From the NCBI GenBank assembly GCA_020636915.1, contig JACJWV010000013.1:93534-157533 (forward strand): 64,000 bases of DNA, in the 5' to 3' direction. Source of the DNA: Nocardioides sp. Lineage in GTDB: Bacteria > Actinomycetota > Actinomycetes > Propionibacteriales > Nocardioidaceae. Position numbers and translations under genes: made by a program. The first letter of the stretch is position 1. Each line of letters opens with the position of its first letter. This document shows, piece after piece, positions 23,757 to 33,157 of this stretch. Below the pieces are notes generated by a model. It had not been told where the DNA came from, made no database searches, and worked only from the letters and a program-made list of their open reading frames with translations.

Positions 23757-24963
23757 GTGCGGAGTGCCAAGCTCTCGCTCGTCCTGCGGCACCTGCGCGA
23801 CCACGGCCCGCGCTCCCGCGCCCGGCTCGCCGCCGAGCTGGACCTGCCCCGGTCGGCCGTCTCCGCCCTGGTCGGCGATCTCGAGGAGCTCGGCCTCGTG
23901 CGTCGCGCCGGGATCGAGCGCGGCAACCTCGGACGCCCGGGCACCGCCGTGGAGCTCGACGGGAGCACCGTCTGCGGGATCGGCGCCGATCAACGTCAAC
24001 CACATCGCCACCATCGCGCTGGACCTGGCCGGGGACGTGGTCGCCGAGCACCGGGTCGCCCTCGACGCGCACCGGCTCACGGCCCCCGAGGTCCTCGACC
24101 GTCTCGCCGCGCTGGTCACGCAGACCGAGGCCGACGTCCGCGTCACCGGCCACCAGGTCGCCGGGTGCGTGGTGGGGGTCGCCGGCCTGCTCGACCGCAC
24201 GCATGAGGTGCTGACGGTCGGGCCCAACCTGCGGTGGAAGGACGTCCCGGTGGGCGCCGAGCTGCGGGGCCGGCTCGGAGCGGGCCACCGCGTCGCCATC
24301 GAGAACGAGGGCAACCTCGCCGCCATCGCCGAGGCCGTCCCGGGCGACCCCACCCGGCAGGACATCCTGGTGATCTTCGGCGAGGTCGGCGTCGGCGGCG
24401 GGATCGTCGCGGACGGCCGGCTGCTGCGCGGCCACCAGGGGTACGCCGGCGAGTTCGGCCACATGATCGTCGAGCCGGGCGGCCGTCGGTGCGGGTGCGG
24501 GCGCATCGGCTGCTGGGAGACCGTCGCCGGTCTCCGGGCGCTGCTCGACGCCGCCGCCGACCCCGACGACCCGGTGCGCGACCCGGCGCTGTCGCTGGAC
24601 GAGCGTCTCGGCGAGATCAACCGGCGCGCCGAGCTCGGCGACGTCCGCACCCTCGACGCGCTCGACCAGGTGGGCAATGCGATCGGCACCGGCGTCGCCA
24701 TGCTCACCAACGCGCTCAACCCGGCGGCGATCGTGCTGAGCGGCTACTTCGCGGTGATCGGCCACCACCTGCAGCCCACCATCGAGGAGCACCTGGTCTC
24801 CGGCGTGCTCGCGCCGCAGGCCGGCGGCACCCGGGTGGAGTTCTCGACGCTCGGCTTCACCGCCGCCGTCCGGGGCGGGGCCACGGTCGCGCTCCAGCCC
24901 GTGTTCGACGACCCGACCGTGGTGGCACCGCGGTCCGACGCGCTCGTGGGAGGAACCCGATGA
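23757..24963 (+). pseudogene. second ROK family regulator, frameshifted
   Basis: The reading frame from GTG 23757 (Shine-Dalgarno GGGAGG) encodes a winged helix (LAAELDLPRSAVSALVGDLEELGLVRRAG) and runs to STVCGIGAD. The ROK domain continues in the +1 frame from INVNHIATIALDLAG to ALVGGTR. The joined sequence GADINVNHIA is exactly the ROK pattern, so about two bases appear missing at 23988-23992. The rest is intact (IENEGNLAAI, GGGIVADG, CGCGRIGCWE). It is either a recent pseudogene or a sequencing error; no slippery heptamer is visible. The stop overlaps the ABC ATPase ATG (ATGA), so it heads the sugar operon. Confidence 0.85.
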
Positions 24964-26468
24964 CCGTACTGCTCCAGATGACCGGGATCGTCAAGGAGTT
25001 CCCGGGCGTCCGCGCTCTCGACGGCGTGGACCTCGACGTCCGTGCCGGTGAGGTCCACTGCCTGATCGGCCAGAACGGCGCCGGCAAGTCGACCCTCATC
25101 AAGGTGCTGTCGGGCTTCCACCAGCCCGACGCCGGCACGATCGTCTGGGACGGTCAGGAGGCGACGCTGTCGACGCCGGCGAAGGCGATCGAGCGGGGCG
25201 TCGCCACGATCTACCAGGAGCTCGACCTGGTGCCGCACCTCGACGTCGCCGAGAACATCTTCCTCGGCCACGAGGCCGCGGTCGTCGGCTTCACCCAGCG
25301 CGTCCGGGCGCACCGTGAGGCCCGCGAGCTCCTCGCCCGGCTCGGGCACCCCGAGATCGCGCCGACCCGGATCGTCGGGGACCTCCCGCCCGCCAAGCAG
25401 CAGATCGTCAGCATGGCTCGCGCGCTCTCCCGCGACACGCGGCTGCTGGTCCTCGACGAGCCCTCGGCCGTCCTCGACCAGGAGGAGGTCGACAACCTCT
25501 TCCGGGTGATCCACGGCCTCACCGCCGAGGGCGTCGCGATCGTCTACATCTCCCACCGCCTCGAGGAGATCCGGGAGATCGGAGACCGGATCACCGTCCT
25601 CAAGGACGGTCGCACCGTGGCCACCGGCCTGGCCGTCGAGGACGCCCCGACCGCCGACCTGATCCGGCTGATGACCGGCCGCTCCATCGAGTACGTCTTC
25701 CCGCCCCGGGCCGAGGAGCCGCGCGAGACTGCGGCGCCGGTCCTCGAGGTGCGGGACCTCGCCCTCGCCGGGGTGTTCTCGGGCGTCGACCTCACCGTGC
25801 GGGCAGGCGAGATCGTCGGCCTCGCGGGCCTGGTCGGCGCCGGCCGCTCCGAGATCATCGAGACCGTGTACGGCGCCCGCCGGGCCTCGTCCGGGACCGT
25901 GACCGTCGACGGGAAGCGGCTGCGCCGGGGCTCGGTGCAGCAGGCGGTGCGGGCCGGGGTAGGGCTCGCCCCCGAGGAGCGCAAGAGCCAGGGCCTGCTG
26001 CTCGACGAGGCCGTCTTCAAGAACATCACCGTCTCCTCGATGAGCAGATTCGCCCGCCTGGGCTTCCTCGACCGCGGCGAGGAGCGACGCCAGGCGACCG
26101 AGCTCACCGAGAGCCTCGACGTACGCCCCGCCGGCGTGACCCGGGCGGCACGCACGCTGTCCGGCGGCAACCAGCAGAAGATCGTGCTGGCCCGGTGGCT
26201 GATGCGTGACTGCCGGGTGCTGCTGCTCGACGAGCCCACCCGCGGCGTCGACGTCGGCGCCCGCTCCGAGATCTACCAGCTGATCCGGTCGCTCGCCGAC
26301 CGCGGCGTCGCCGTCGTGGTCGTGTCCAGCGAGATCGAGGAGGTGCTCGGCCTGGCGGACCGGGTGCTGGTCGTCCGGGAGGGCGAGGTCGTCCACGAAG
26401 CCGCCGCCACCGCGATCGACGAGGCCGGGGTCCTCGACCTCGTCATGGAAGGAAAGGTTCCGGCATGA
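24960..26468 (+). CDS. sugar ABC transporter ATP-binding protein (RbsA/XylG-like)
   Basis: This is a duplicated ATPase of 502 residues for carbohydrate uptake class 2 transporters. The first domain has Walker A GQNGAGKSTLIKVLSG and Walker B LLVLDEPSAVLD, with a degenerate signature (GDLPPAKQQIVSMARAL). The second has the altered Walker A GLVGAGRSEI and an intact signature LSGGNQQKIVLARWL with LLLDEPTRGVDVGA. This asymmetry is normal for the family. It starts within the ROK stop and its stop overlaps the permease start, so expression is coupled. Confidence 0.95.
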   Translation: MTVLLQMTGIVKEFPGVRALDGVDLDVRAGEVHCLIGQNGAGKSTLIKVLSGFHQPDAGTIVWDGQEATLSTPAKAIERGVATIYQELDLVPHLDVAENIFLGHEAAVVGFTQRVRAHREARELLARLGHPEIAPTRIVGDLPPAKQQIVSMARALSRDTRLLVLDEPSAVLDQEEVDNLFRVIHGLTAEGVAIVYISHRLEEIREIGDRITVLKDGRTVATGLAVEDAPTADLIRLMTGRSIEYVFPPRAEEPRETAAPVLEVRDLALAGVFSGVDLTVRAGEIVGLAGLVGAGRSEIIETVYGARRASSGTVTVDGKRLRRGSVQQAVRAGVGLAPEERKSQGLLLDEAVFKNITVSSMSRFARLGFLDRGEERRQATELTESLDVRPAGVTRAARTLSGGNQQKIVLARWLMRDCRVLLLDEPTRGVDVGARSEIYQLIRSLADRGVAVVVVSSEIEEVLGLADRVLVVREGEVVHEAAATAIDEAGVLDLVMEGKVPA

Positions 26469-27496
26469 GCCAGGACAGTGCCCGGGTCGAGCGCGCGGCG
26501 CTCGAGACCGAACGCGAACCCAACCCGGTCCTCGCGGTGCTGCGCACCAGCGTCGGCCGCAACGCGGGGCTGGTCGTCGCCCTGCTCCTGATCTGCATCG
26601 TCGGCGCGGTCACGGCCGGCGAGCGCTTCTCGTCCACCGACAACGCGCTCACGATCCTCCGCCTCGCCGCCACCATCGGCGTGGTCAGCATCGGCATGAC
26701 CTTCGTGATCATCGGCGGCGGCATCGACCTGTCGGTCGGCGCGATCGTCGCGCTCTCGTCGGTCTGGTGCACGACCGTCGCCACCCAGACGATGGCCGAG
26801 AACACCCACTGGATCGTGATGGTCGGGGTCGCGCTCCTCGTCGGTGCGGGCTGCGGCCTCGTCAACGGGTTGCTGATCGCCTACGGCAACATCGTGCCGT
26901 TCATCATGACGCTGGCCATGCTGGCCAGTGCCCGTGGCCTCGCCGAGATCATCAGCGACAAGAAGACCCAGATCGTCGGCTCCGGCGTCAGCGGGTTCAA
27001 GGAGTTCTTCAACCGGGACTTCCTCGGCGTCGACGTGCAGATCTGGCTGTTCGCCCTGGTCGCGGTCGTGGGGTGGATCCTGCTCAACCGCACCACGTTC
27101 GGCCGGCGCACTGTCGCGGTCGGCGGCAACCCCGAGGCCGCCCGCCTGGCCGGCATCAACGTCAAGCGGCACACCGTCTACCTCTACGTGCTGATCGGCA
27201 TCTGCTGCGGCATTGCCGCCCTGATCCTGGTGGCCAAGACGACCACGGGCAGCTCGACGCACGGCACCCTCTACGAGCTCGACGCCATCGCCGCCGTCGT
27301 CATCGGCGGCACCCTGCTCACCGGCGGCCGCGGCACCATCGTCGGCACCGTCCTCGGCGTCCTCATCTTCTCCACGCTCACGAACATCTTCATCCTCAAC
27401 AACCGCTCCTTCTCCGAGCAGTCGCTCTTCAAGGGAGCCATCATCGTCGCCGCCGTGCTCCTGCAGCAGCGGTTGGCGTCTCGGAGCAGCACCTAG
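26465..27496 (+). CDS. sugar ABC transporter permease (RbsC-like)
   Basis: The 343-residue integral membrane protein has a cytoplasmic N-terminal stretch, then roughly eight to ten hydrophobic helices. The RbsC-family motifs are present: FVIIGGGIDLSVGAIVAL, GLVNGLLIAYGNIVPFIMTLAMLASARGLAEI, and the EAA-like loop GGNPEAARLAGINVKRH. GGRGTIVGTVLGVLIF is near the C-terminus. ATGA overlap with the ATPase gene. It pairs with the ATPase and the lipoprotein at 27569. Confidence 0.95.
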   Translation: MSQDSARVERAALETEREPNPVLAVLRTSVGRNAGLVVALLLICIVGAVTAGERFSSTDNALTILRLAATIGVVSIGMTFVIIGGGIDLSVGAIVALSSVWCTTVATQTMAENTHWIVMVGVALLVGAGCGLVNGLLIAYGNIVPFIMTLAMLASARGLAEIISDKKTQIVGSGVSGFKEFFNRDFLGVDVQIWLFALVAVVGWILLNRTTFGRRTVAVGGNPEAARLAGINVKRHTVYLYVLIGICCGIAALILVAKTTTGSSTHGTLYELDAIAAVVIGGTLLTGGRGTIVGTVLGVLIFSTLTNIFILNNRSFSEQSLFKGAIIVAAVLLQQRLASRSST

Positions 27497-27568
27497 CTGC
27501 ACGCACCACACGCACGACCTGCAGCACCTCGCAGCAACAACGAGAAGAGCCAACCAAGGAGCACCGCC

Positions 27569-28633
27569 ATGTCCCTGTCGTCCACCACTCGCACGTCCCG
27601 GAAGATCGCTACCGGCCTGATCGCCGGCGTCGCCGTGCTGGCGCTCGCCGGCTGCACCAGCAACAGCAGCGACTCGGGCGACGACAACACCTCCGGCGGG
27701 ACCTCCGCCGCGCCCGCCGGCTCCAACGACGAGTCCGGCGACAAGGTCGTCATCGGGTTCTCCGCACCCGCGGCCGACCACGGCTGGATGGGCTCGATCA
27801 CCGAGTCCGCCAAGAACGAGGCGGCCAAGTACGACGACGTCGAGCTCAAGGTAGCCGAGGGCACCAACGACGTCAGCGTCCAGACCAGCCAGATCGAGAC
27901 CTTCATCAACGACAAGGTCGACGCGATCGTGCTGCTGCCCTTCGACGGCGCCGCGATGACCCCGGTCGCGCTCAAGGCGATGGCGGCCGGAATCCCGGTC
28001 ATCAACGTCGACCGCGAGTTCGACGACCCGAACGCCGCCCGCGTCACGGTGCTCGGCGACAACTACGGCATGGGCGTCTCCGCCGGTGCCTACATCTGCG
28101 AGCAGGCCGACGGCAACAAGGACGCCATCGTCGCGGAGATCGCCGGCATCGACTCGCTGCCGCTGACCCAGGACCGCAGCCGGGGCTTCAAGGACGCGCT
28201 CGCCGAGTGCGGCCTCGACGTCGACAACCGCGTCGCAGCCGACTTCACCGTCGAGGGTGGCTCGGACGCCGCGGAGCAGCTGCTCCAGGCCGCGCCGAAG
28301 ATCGACTACCTGTGGAACCACGACGACGACCAGGGCGTCGGCGTGCTGGCCGCGATCGACAACGCCGGCCGCGACGAGTTCACCATGATCGGCGGCGCCG
28401 GCTCGAAGAACGCCATGGAGCTCATCAAGTCCGGTGACAGCGTCCTCAAGGCGACGGTCATCTACCCGTCGACCCAGGCCGCCGACGGCATCAAGCTCGC
28501 CCGCCTGCTGGTCCAGGGCAAGTCGATGTCGGACCTCGTCGAGGTCGAGGTGCCGCGGACCGTCCAGCTCTACGCTCCGGTCGTCACCGCCGACAACGTC
28601 GACCAGTACATCGACTCCGCGTTCGAGTCCTGA
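27569..28633 (+). CDS. sugar ABC transporter substrate-binding lipoprotein
   Basis: A lipoprotein signal with lipobox LALAGC (Cys about residue 29) is followed by a Ser/Asp/Gly-rich linker and a periplasmic-binding-protein type I fold of the RbsB group: VIGFSAPAADHGWMGSITESAKNEA, VDAIVLLPFDGAAM, AGIPVINVDREFDD, NHDDDQGVGVLAAI, and STQAADGIKLARLL. It has 354 residues. It presents the sugar to the permease and ATPase. A GC hairpin after the stop may stabilise this highly needed part of the mRNA. Confidence 0.95.
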   Translation: MSLSSTTRTSRKIATGLIAGVAVLALAGCTSNSSDSGDDNTSGGTSAAPAGSNDESGDKVVIGFSAPAADHGWMGSITESAKNEAAKYDDVELKVAEGTNDVSVQTSQIETFINDKVDAIVLLPFDGAAMTPVALKAMAAGIPVINVDREFDDPNAARVTVLGDNYGMGVSAGAYICEQADGNKDAIVAEIAGIDSLPLTQDRSRGFKDALAECGLDVDNRVAADFTVEGGSDAAEQLLQAAPKIDYLWNHDDDQGVGVLAAIDNAGRDEFTMIGGAGSKNAMELIKSGDSVLKATVIYPSTQAADGIKLARLLVQGKSMSDLVEVEVPRTVQLYAPVVTADNVDQYIDSAFES

Positions 28634-28663
28634 GCGACAGCTCGGCACCAGGACCACCACCGC

Positions 28664-28705
28664 GCGTGCCCGCCTCTCCCTTCCCTTCTGGAGGGGCGGG
28701 CACGC
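28664..28705 (+). terminator. intra-operon hairpin after the binding-protein gene
   Basis: A 16-bp stem with one G-U-type position (28664-28679 with 28690-28705) and a 10-base loop lies 30 bases after the stop. The next gene starts 18 bases further on the same strand. It may be a partial terminator or an mRNA-stabilising structure that raises binding-protein dosage relative to the catabolic genes. Confidence 0.6.
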
Positions 28706-28723
28706 CACCACCCGGGAGCACTC

Positions 28724-29911
28724 ATGACCGAGACCTCCGCACGACCCCTGCGCGTTGCCATGGTCGGGCACGCGTTCATGGGCAACACCCACTCGCACGC
28801 GTGGCGCACCGCGCCCCGCTTCTTCGACCTCCCGCTCCGGCCCGAGATGGCCGTGGTGGTCGGCCGCGACGCCGACCGCGCGGCCGAGGCAGCCGCCCGG
28901 CTCGGCTGGGCCGAGAGCTCCACCGACTGGCGCGAGGTGGTCGCCCGTGACGACATCGACCTCGTCGACGTCTGCACCCCCGGCGACACCCACGCCGAGA
29001 TCGCGATCGCGGCGCTGCGCGCCGGCAAGCACGTGCTCTGCGAGAAGCCGCTGGCCAACACCGTCGCCGAGGCCGAGGAGATGACCGCGGCCGCAGAGGA
29101 GGCGCACGCCCACGGTGTCCGTGCCATGGTCGGGTTCACCTACCGCCGGGTGCCCGCGGTCGGGCTGGCCCGCCGGCTGGTCCAGGAGGGCCGGATCGGC
29201 GAGGTGCGCCACGTCCGGGCGCAGTACCTCCAGGACTGGATCGCCGACCCCGACGTACCGCTGTCGTGGCGGCTCGACAAGTCCCGTGCCGGCTCGGGCG
29301 CGCTGGGCGACATCGGCGCCCACGTCATCGACATGACGCAGTTCGTCACCGGCGACCGGATCGGTGAGGTCACCGGCCGGATGGAGACCTTCGTCAAGGA
29401 GCGCCCCTACCCGGCCGGCGACACCGCCGGCGGCCTGGGCGGAGGTGGCTCGTCGGCCGAGCGCGGCCCGGTGACCGTCGACGACGCGGCGTCGTTCCTG
29501 GCGACGTTCCGGTCCGGTGCGATGGGCGTCTTCGAGGCGACCCGCTTCGCGACCGGCCGCAAGAACGCGATCCGCATCGAGGTCAACGGCTCGCTCGGCA
29601 GCCTGGCCTTCGACTTCGAGGACATGAACGTCCTGGAGTACTTCGACGCCCGTGAGGACGCCGAGGTCGCCGGGTTCCGCCGGATCCTGGTGACCGAGCC
29701 CGGTCACCCGTACGTCGGCGCGTGGTGGCCACCGGGCCACGGGCTCGGCTACGAGCACGGCTTCACCCACCAGGTCGTCGACCTCGTGGAGGCGATCGCG
29801 GCCGGCGGCGACCCCGCCCCCTCGTTCGCCGACGGCCTGCAGGTCCAGCGCGTGCTGGCCGCGGTCGAGACCAGCTCCGACACCCGCACCTGGCAGGAGA
29901 TCCCTCGCTGA
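28724..29911 (+). CDS. Gfo/Idh/MocA family oxidoreductase
   Basis: This is an NAD(P)-dependent sugar or inositol dehydrogenase-type protein of 395 residues. The Rossmann start is RVAMVGHAFMGNTHSHAW, with DLVDVCTPGDTHAEIAIAALRAGKHVLCEKPLANT (the EKP motif) and GALGDIGAHVIDM downstream. The substrate side includes AFDFEDMNVLEYFD. It overlaps xylA (TGATG). It probably oxidises the imported sugar or a derivative; inositol, xylose or glucose-type substrates are all possible. Confidence 0.92.
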   Translation: MTETSARPLRVAMVGHAFMGNTHSHAWRTAPRFFDLPLRPEMAVVVGRDADRAAEAAARLGWAESSTDWREVVARDDIDLVDVCTPGDTHAEIAIAALRAGKHVLCEKPLANTVAEAEEMTAAAEEAHAHGVRAMVGFTYRRVPAVGLARRLVQEGRIGEVRHVRAQYLQDWIADPDVPLSWRLDKSRAGSGALGDIGAHVIDMTQFVTGDRIGEVTGRMETFVKERPYPAGDTAGGLGGGGSSAERGPVTVDDAASFLATFRSGAMGVFEATRFATGRKNAIRIEVNGSLGSLAFDFEDMNVLEYFDAREDAEVAGFRRILVTEPGHPYVGAWWPPGHGLGYEHGFTHQVVDLVEAIAAGGDPAPSFADGLQVQRVLAAVETSSDTRTWQEIPR

Positions 29912-31083
29912 TGACCGACTACACCCCCCGCCCCGAGGACAAGTTCAGCTTCGGTCTGTGGACCGTCGGCTGGCAGGGCGTCGACGTCTTCGGACCCGCG
30001 TCGCGCCCGCTGCTCGACCCGGTCGAGGCGACCTACCGGCTCGCCGAGCTCGGTGCCGCCGCGGTGACCTTCCACGACGACGACCTGCTGCCGCACGAGA
30101 GCACCCGCCAGCAGACGCTCGACCGGTTCCAGAAGGCGCTCGCGGACACCGGGCTGCGCGTCGAGATGGTCACGACCAACACGTTCTCCGACCCGGTGTT
30201 CAAGGAGGGCGCGATCACGGCCAACAACCGCGACGTGCGCCGCTACGCGCTGGCCAAGGTGCTGCGCAACATCGACCTTGCGGCCGAGCTCGGCGCCGAG
30301 ACCTTCGTGATGTGGGGAGGTCGTGAGGGCGCCGAGCACGGGGCGAGCAAGAACGTGCCGGCGGCGATGGACCGGTTCCGCGACGCGCTCAACATCCTCT
30401 GTGCCTACGTCGAGGAGCAGGGCTACGACCTCCGGTTCGCGCTGGAACCCAAGCCCAACGAGCCGCGCGGCGACATCCTCCTCCCGAGCATCGGGCACGC
30501 CATCGCGCTGATCTCCGAGCTCGACCACCCCGAGATGGTGGGCCTGAACCCGGAGGTCGGGCACGAGGAGATGGCCGGTCTCAACTTCGCGCACGGCATC
30601 AGCCAGGCGCTGTGGCACGGGAAGCTGTTCCACATCGACCTCAACGGTCAGCACGGTCCGCGCTTCGACCAGGACCTGCGCTTCGGTGCGGGCAACCTGC
30701 GCGGCGCGTTCTGGACCGTCGACGCGATGCTCGGCGCCGGCACCGACCTGCGCTACGACGGCTACGTCCACTTCGACTACAAGCCGCCGCGCGCCGAGGC
30801 GATCGACGGTGTCTGGGAGTCCGCTGGCGCCTGCATGCGCAACTACCTGATCCTCCGCGACAAGGTGCAGGCGTTCCGGTCCGACCCGGAGGTGGCGGCG
30901 GCGATCGAGGCGGCCGGCGTCGCCGAGCTCGAGGTACCCACCGTGGCCGCGGGCGAGTCGCTCGACGACGTACGCGCACAGTTCGCCGGGGACTCCTTCG
31001 ACCTGGACGCGCTGCGCAACCGGAGCGTCGCCATGGAGGCCCTCGACCAGCTCGCGATGGAGCACCTGCTCGGCGTGCGCTGA
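29911..31083 (+). CDS. xylA: xylose isomerase
   Basis: XylA isomerises D-xylose to D-xylulose (and glucose to fructose in vitro) with two divalent metals. The actinobacterial class I pattern is clear from the N-terminus: RPEDKFSFGLWTVGWQGVDVFGPASRP, VTFHDDDLLPHES, TFVMWGGREG and LRFALEPKPNEPRGD, which holds the metal-binding Glu. NPEVGHEEMAGLNFAHGI, LFHIDLNGQHGPRFDQDLRFG and HFDYKPPR follow. The length of 390 residues matches. The start ATG overlaps the previous stop by 1 base. No xylulokinase gene is in the window. Confidence 0.96.
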   Translation: MTDYTPRPEDKFSFGLWTVGWQGVDVFGPASRPLLDPVEATYRLAELGAAAVTFHDDDLLPHESTRQQTLDRFQKALADTGLRVEMVTTNTFSDPVFKEGAITANNRDVRRYALAKVLRNIDLAAELGAETFVMWGGREGAEHGASKNVPAAMDRFRDALNILCAYVEEQGYDLRFALEPKPNEPRGDILLPSIGHAIALISELDHPEMVGLNPEVGHEEMAGLNFAHGISQALWHGKLFHIDLNGQHGPRFDQDLRFGAGNLRGAFWTVDAMLGAGTDLRYDGYVHFDYKPPRAEAIDGVWESAGACMRNYLILRDKVQAFRSDPEVAAAIEAAGVAELEVPTVAAGESLDDVRAQFAGDSFDLDALRNRSVAMEALDQLAMEHLLGVR

Positions 31084-31114
31084 GCCACCGACGTACGGAA
31101 AGGAAGGAACTGAC

Positions 31115-32119
31115 ATGCCTCGACCGATCACGCTGTTCACCGGCCAGTGGGCCGACCTGCCGTTCGAGGAGGTGGCTCGGCTGGCGTCGGAGTGGGGGTA
31201 CGACGGGCTGGAGATCGCCTGCTGGGGCGACCACCTCGACCCGTGGCAGGCCGACGACGACTCCTACGTGCAGGGCAAGCTGGACCTGCTGGAGAAGTAC
31301 GGCCTCCAGGTCTTCGCGATCTCCAACCACCTCAAGGGACAGGCGGTCTGCGACGACCCGATCGACGCCCGCCACGAGGCGATCCTGTCGTCCCACGTGT
31401 GGGGTGACGGCGATCCCGAGGGGGTGCGCCAGCGGGCCGCGGAGGAGATGAAGATGACCGCGCGCCTGGCGCAGAAGCTGGGGGTCAAGACGGTCATCGG
31501 GTTCACGGGCTCGTCGATCTGGAAGTACGTCGCGATGTTCCCGCCGGCCTCGGCCGAGCAGGTCGCCGCGGGCTACCGCGACTTCGCCGACCGGTGGCAC
31601 CCGATCCTGGACGTGTTCGAGGAGTGCGGGGTGCGGTTCGCCCACGAGGTGCACCCCTCCGAGATCGCCTACGACTACTGGACGACGGTCGCCGCGATGG
31701 AGGCGATCGGGCACCGCGAGAGCTTCGGCCTGAACTGGGACCCGTCGCACTTCGTGTGGCAGGACCTGGACCCGGTCGGGTTCTTGTGGGACTTCCAGGA
31801 CCGGATCTACCACGTGGACTGCAAGGACGCGAAGCGGCTGACCGGCAACGGCCGCAACGGCCGCCTCGGGTCGCACCTGCCGTGGGCCGACCCGCGCCGG
31901 GGCTGGGACTTCGTGTCCACCGGCCACGGCGACGTCCCGTGGGAGCAGTGCTTCCGGATGCTCAACACCATCGGGTACGACGGCCCCATCTCGGTCGAGT
32001 GGGAGGACGCCGGCATGGACCGTCTCGTCGGTGCCCCCGAGGCGCTCGCATTCGTCCGTCGGCTCGCCTTCGACGCCCCCGAGGCCGCGTTCGACGCCGC
32101 GTTCTCGACCAAGGAGTAG
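31115..32119 (+). CDS. xylose-isomerase-like TIM barrel sugar isomerase/epimerase
   Basis: This AP-endonuclease-2-type TIM barrel of 334 residues begins ITLFTGQWADLPFEEVARLASEWGYDGLEIACWGDH. Metal-site candidates are in RFAHEVHPSEIAYD, GLNWDPSHFVWQDLD, YHVDCKDAK, and the C-terminal ISVEWEDAGM. RBS AAAGGAAGGAA lies before ATG 31115. Members of this group epimerise or dehydrate sugars or inositols (IolE, IolH, and tagatose epimerase relatives). Paired with a Gfo/Idh/MocA oxidoreductase, it suggests oxidation and epimerisation of a ketosugar. Confidence 0.9.
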   Translation: MPRPITLFTGQWADLPFEEVARLASEWGYDGLEIACWGDHLDPWQADDDSYVQGKLDLLEKYGLQVFAISNHLKGQAVCDDPIDARHEAILSSHVWGDGDPEGVRQRAAEEMKMTARLAQKLGVKTVIGFTGSSIWKYVAMFPPASAEQVAAGYRDFADRWHPILDVFEECGVRFAHEVHPSEIAYDYWTTVAAMEAIGHRESFGLNWDPSHFVWQDLDPVGFLWDFQDRIYHVDCKDAKRLTGNGRNGRLGSHLPWADPRRGWDFVSTGHGDVPWEQCFRMLNTIGYDGPISVEWEDAGMDRLVGAPEALAFVRRLAFDAPEAAFDAAFSTKE

Positions 32120-32183
32120 CACCAGCACCACCAGCAGCACCGCAACACCGACGCATGTCCATCTCGGGAAAGGAACCAACGTC

Positions 32184-33149
32184 ATGTGCTTCGGCTTCGA
32201 CGGCGGGCGCACGCTGCGCGACTCGCTGGACCAGAAGGGCGCCAGCCGCCGCTCCCTGCTGAGGGGAGCGGCGGTCGGTGCCGCCGGCGCCGCCACCCTC
32301 GGCACCGGTCTCGCCACCCCCGCCCTGGCCCGCAGCGGCCGGGGCGGCCACGGCGCGCAGCGCCCCATCCAGCACGACCGGATCAGCATCCAGATGTACA
32401 CGCTGCGCGCGGCCACCACGACCGTGACCGACGCTGACCTCGTGCTGACCCGGCTCGCGCAGTACGGCTACGAGCGCATCGAGCGTGCCGGGCTGCTCGG
32501 CAGGTCGGCCGCCCAGCTGCGGGCCCGGCTCGACGAGCTCGGCATCCGGGCGTCGTCCAGCCACGACGGCATCAGCCAGGACGCGGCCGCGCTGCGCAAC
32601 AAGCTCGAGGACGCCGTCACCCTCGGCCAGCGGTACATCGTCGTGCCCTACCTGAACTCGACCAGGCTCGAGGACTGGCAGTCCTGGGCCGACCAGATGA
32701 ACGCCGAGGCGGCCGTCGCGAAGCGGTACGGCCTCCGCTACGGCTACCACAACCATGCCCACGAGTTCACGATCGACCTCGGCGGCGGCCTCACCCCCTG
32801 GGAGGTGCTGACCAGTCGCCTCGACCCCCGGCTGGTGCACCTCGAGGTCGACCTCTTCTGGGCCTACACCGGCGGGGTCAACACGGGCGCGGCCGACCCC
32901 AACCAGTTCGCGATCGACGTGGTCCGCGGGGCCCCGCAGCGGGTGCGGCAGTACCACGCAAAGGACCGTGACGAGAGTGGCCCGCCGGACAACAAGTTCG
33001 CCGACCTCGGCACCGGCGTCCTCGACTTCCCGCGGATCTTCCGCGCGCACACTGTCGAGGAGTACATCGTCGAGAACGACCAGCCGGACGTCTCGCCGCT
33101 CACCAGCGCCGCCGTGGGCCACCTGTACCTGGAGCACCTGCGGTTCTGA
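32184..33149 (+). CDS. Tat-exported xylose-isomerase-like TIM barrel protein
   Basis: The N-terminus carries a twin-arginine signal (GASRRSLLRGAAVGAAGAA, then ATPALARS as the likely cleavage region). The mature domain is a TIM barrel of the sugar phosphate isomerase/epimerase class: ISIQMYTLRA, YGYERIERAGL, RYGYHNHAHEF and LVHLEVDLFWAYTGG, with candidate metal His/Glu/Asp residues, then YHAKDRD. ATG 32184 has a GGGAAAGGAA Shine-Dalgarno; 321 residues. An isomerase outside the membrane implies that the sugar may be modified before or during uptake. Confidence 0.85.
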   Translation: MCFGFDGGRTLRDSLDQKGASRRSLLRGAAVGAAGAATLGTGLATPALARSGRGGHGAQRPIQHDRISIQMYTLRAATTTVTDADLVLTRLAQYGYERIERAGLLGRSAAQLRARLDELGIRASSSHDGISQDAAALRNKLEDAVTLGQRYIVVPYLNSTRLEDWQSWADQMNAEAAVAKRYGLRYGYHNHAHEFTIDLGGGLTPWEVLTSRLDPRLVHLEVDLFWAYTGGVNTGAADPNQFAIDVVRGAPQRVRQYHAKDRDESGPPDNKFADLGTGVLDFPRIFRAHTVEEYIVENDQPDVSPLTSAAVGHLYLEHLRF

Positions 33150-33157
33150 CGCCGCGG

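Noticed and set aside
23980..24000. Programmed frameshift in the second ROK gene
   Set aside because: No slippery heptamer, stop-adjacent signal or downstream structure was apparent; a simple two-base loss explains it.
26273..29770. A 1165-residue open frame antisense to the sugar operon
   Set aside because: Fully antisense to four well-recognised genes (ABC ATPase, permease, binding protein, oxidoreductase) with low-complexity composition.
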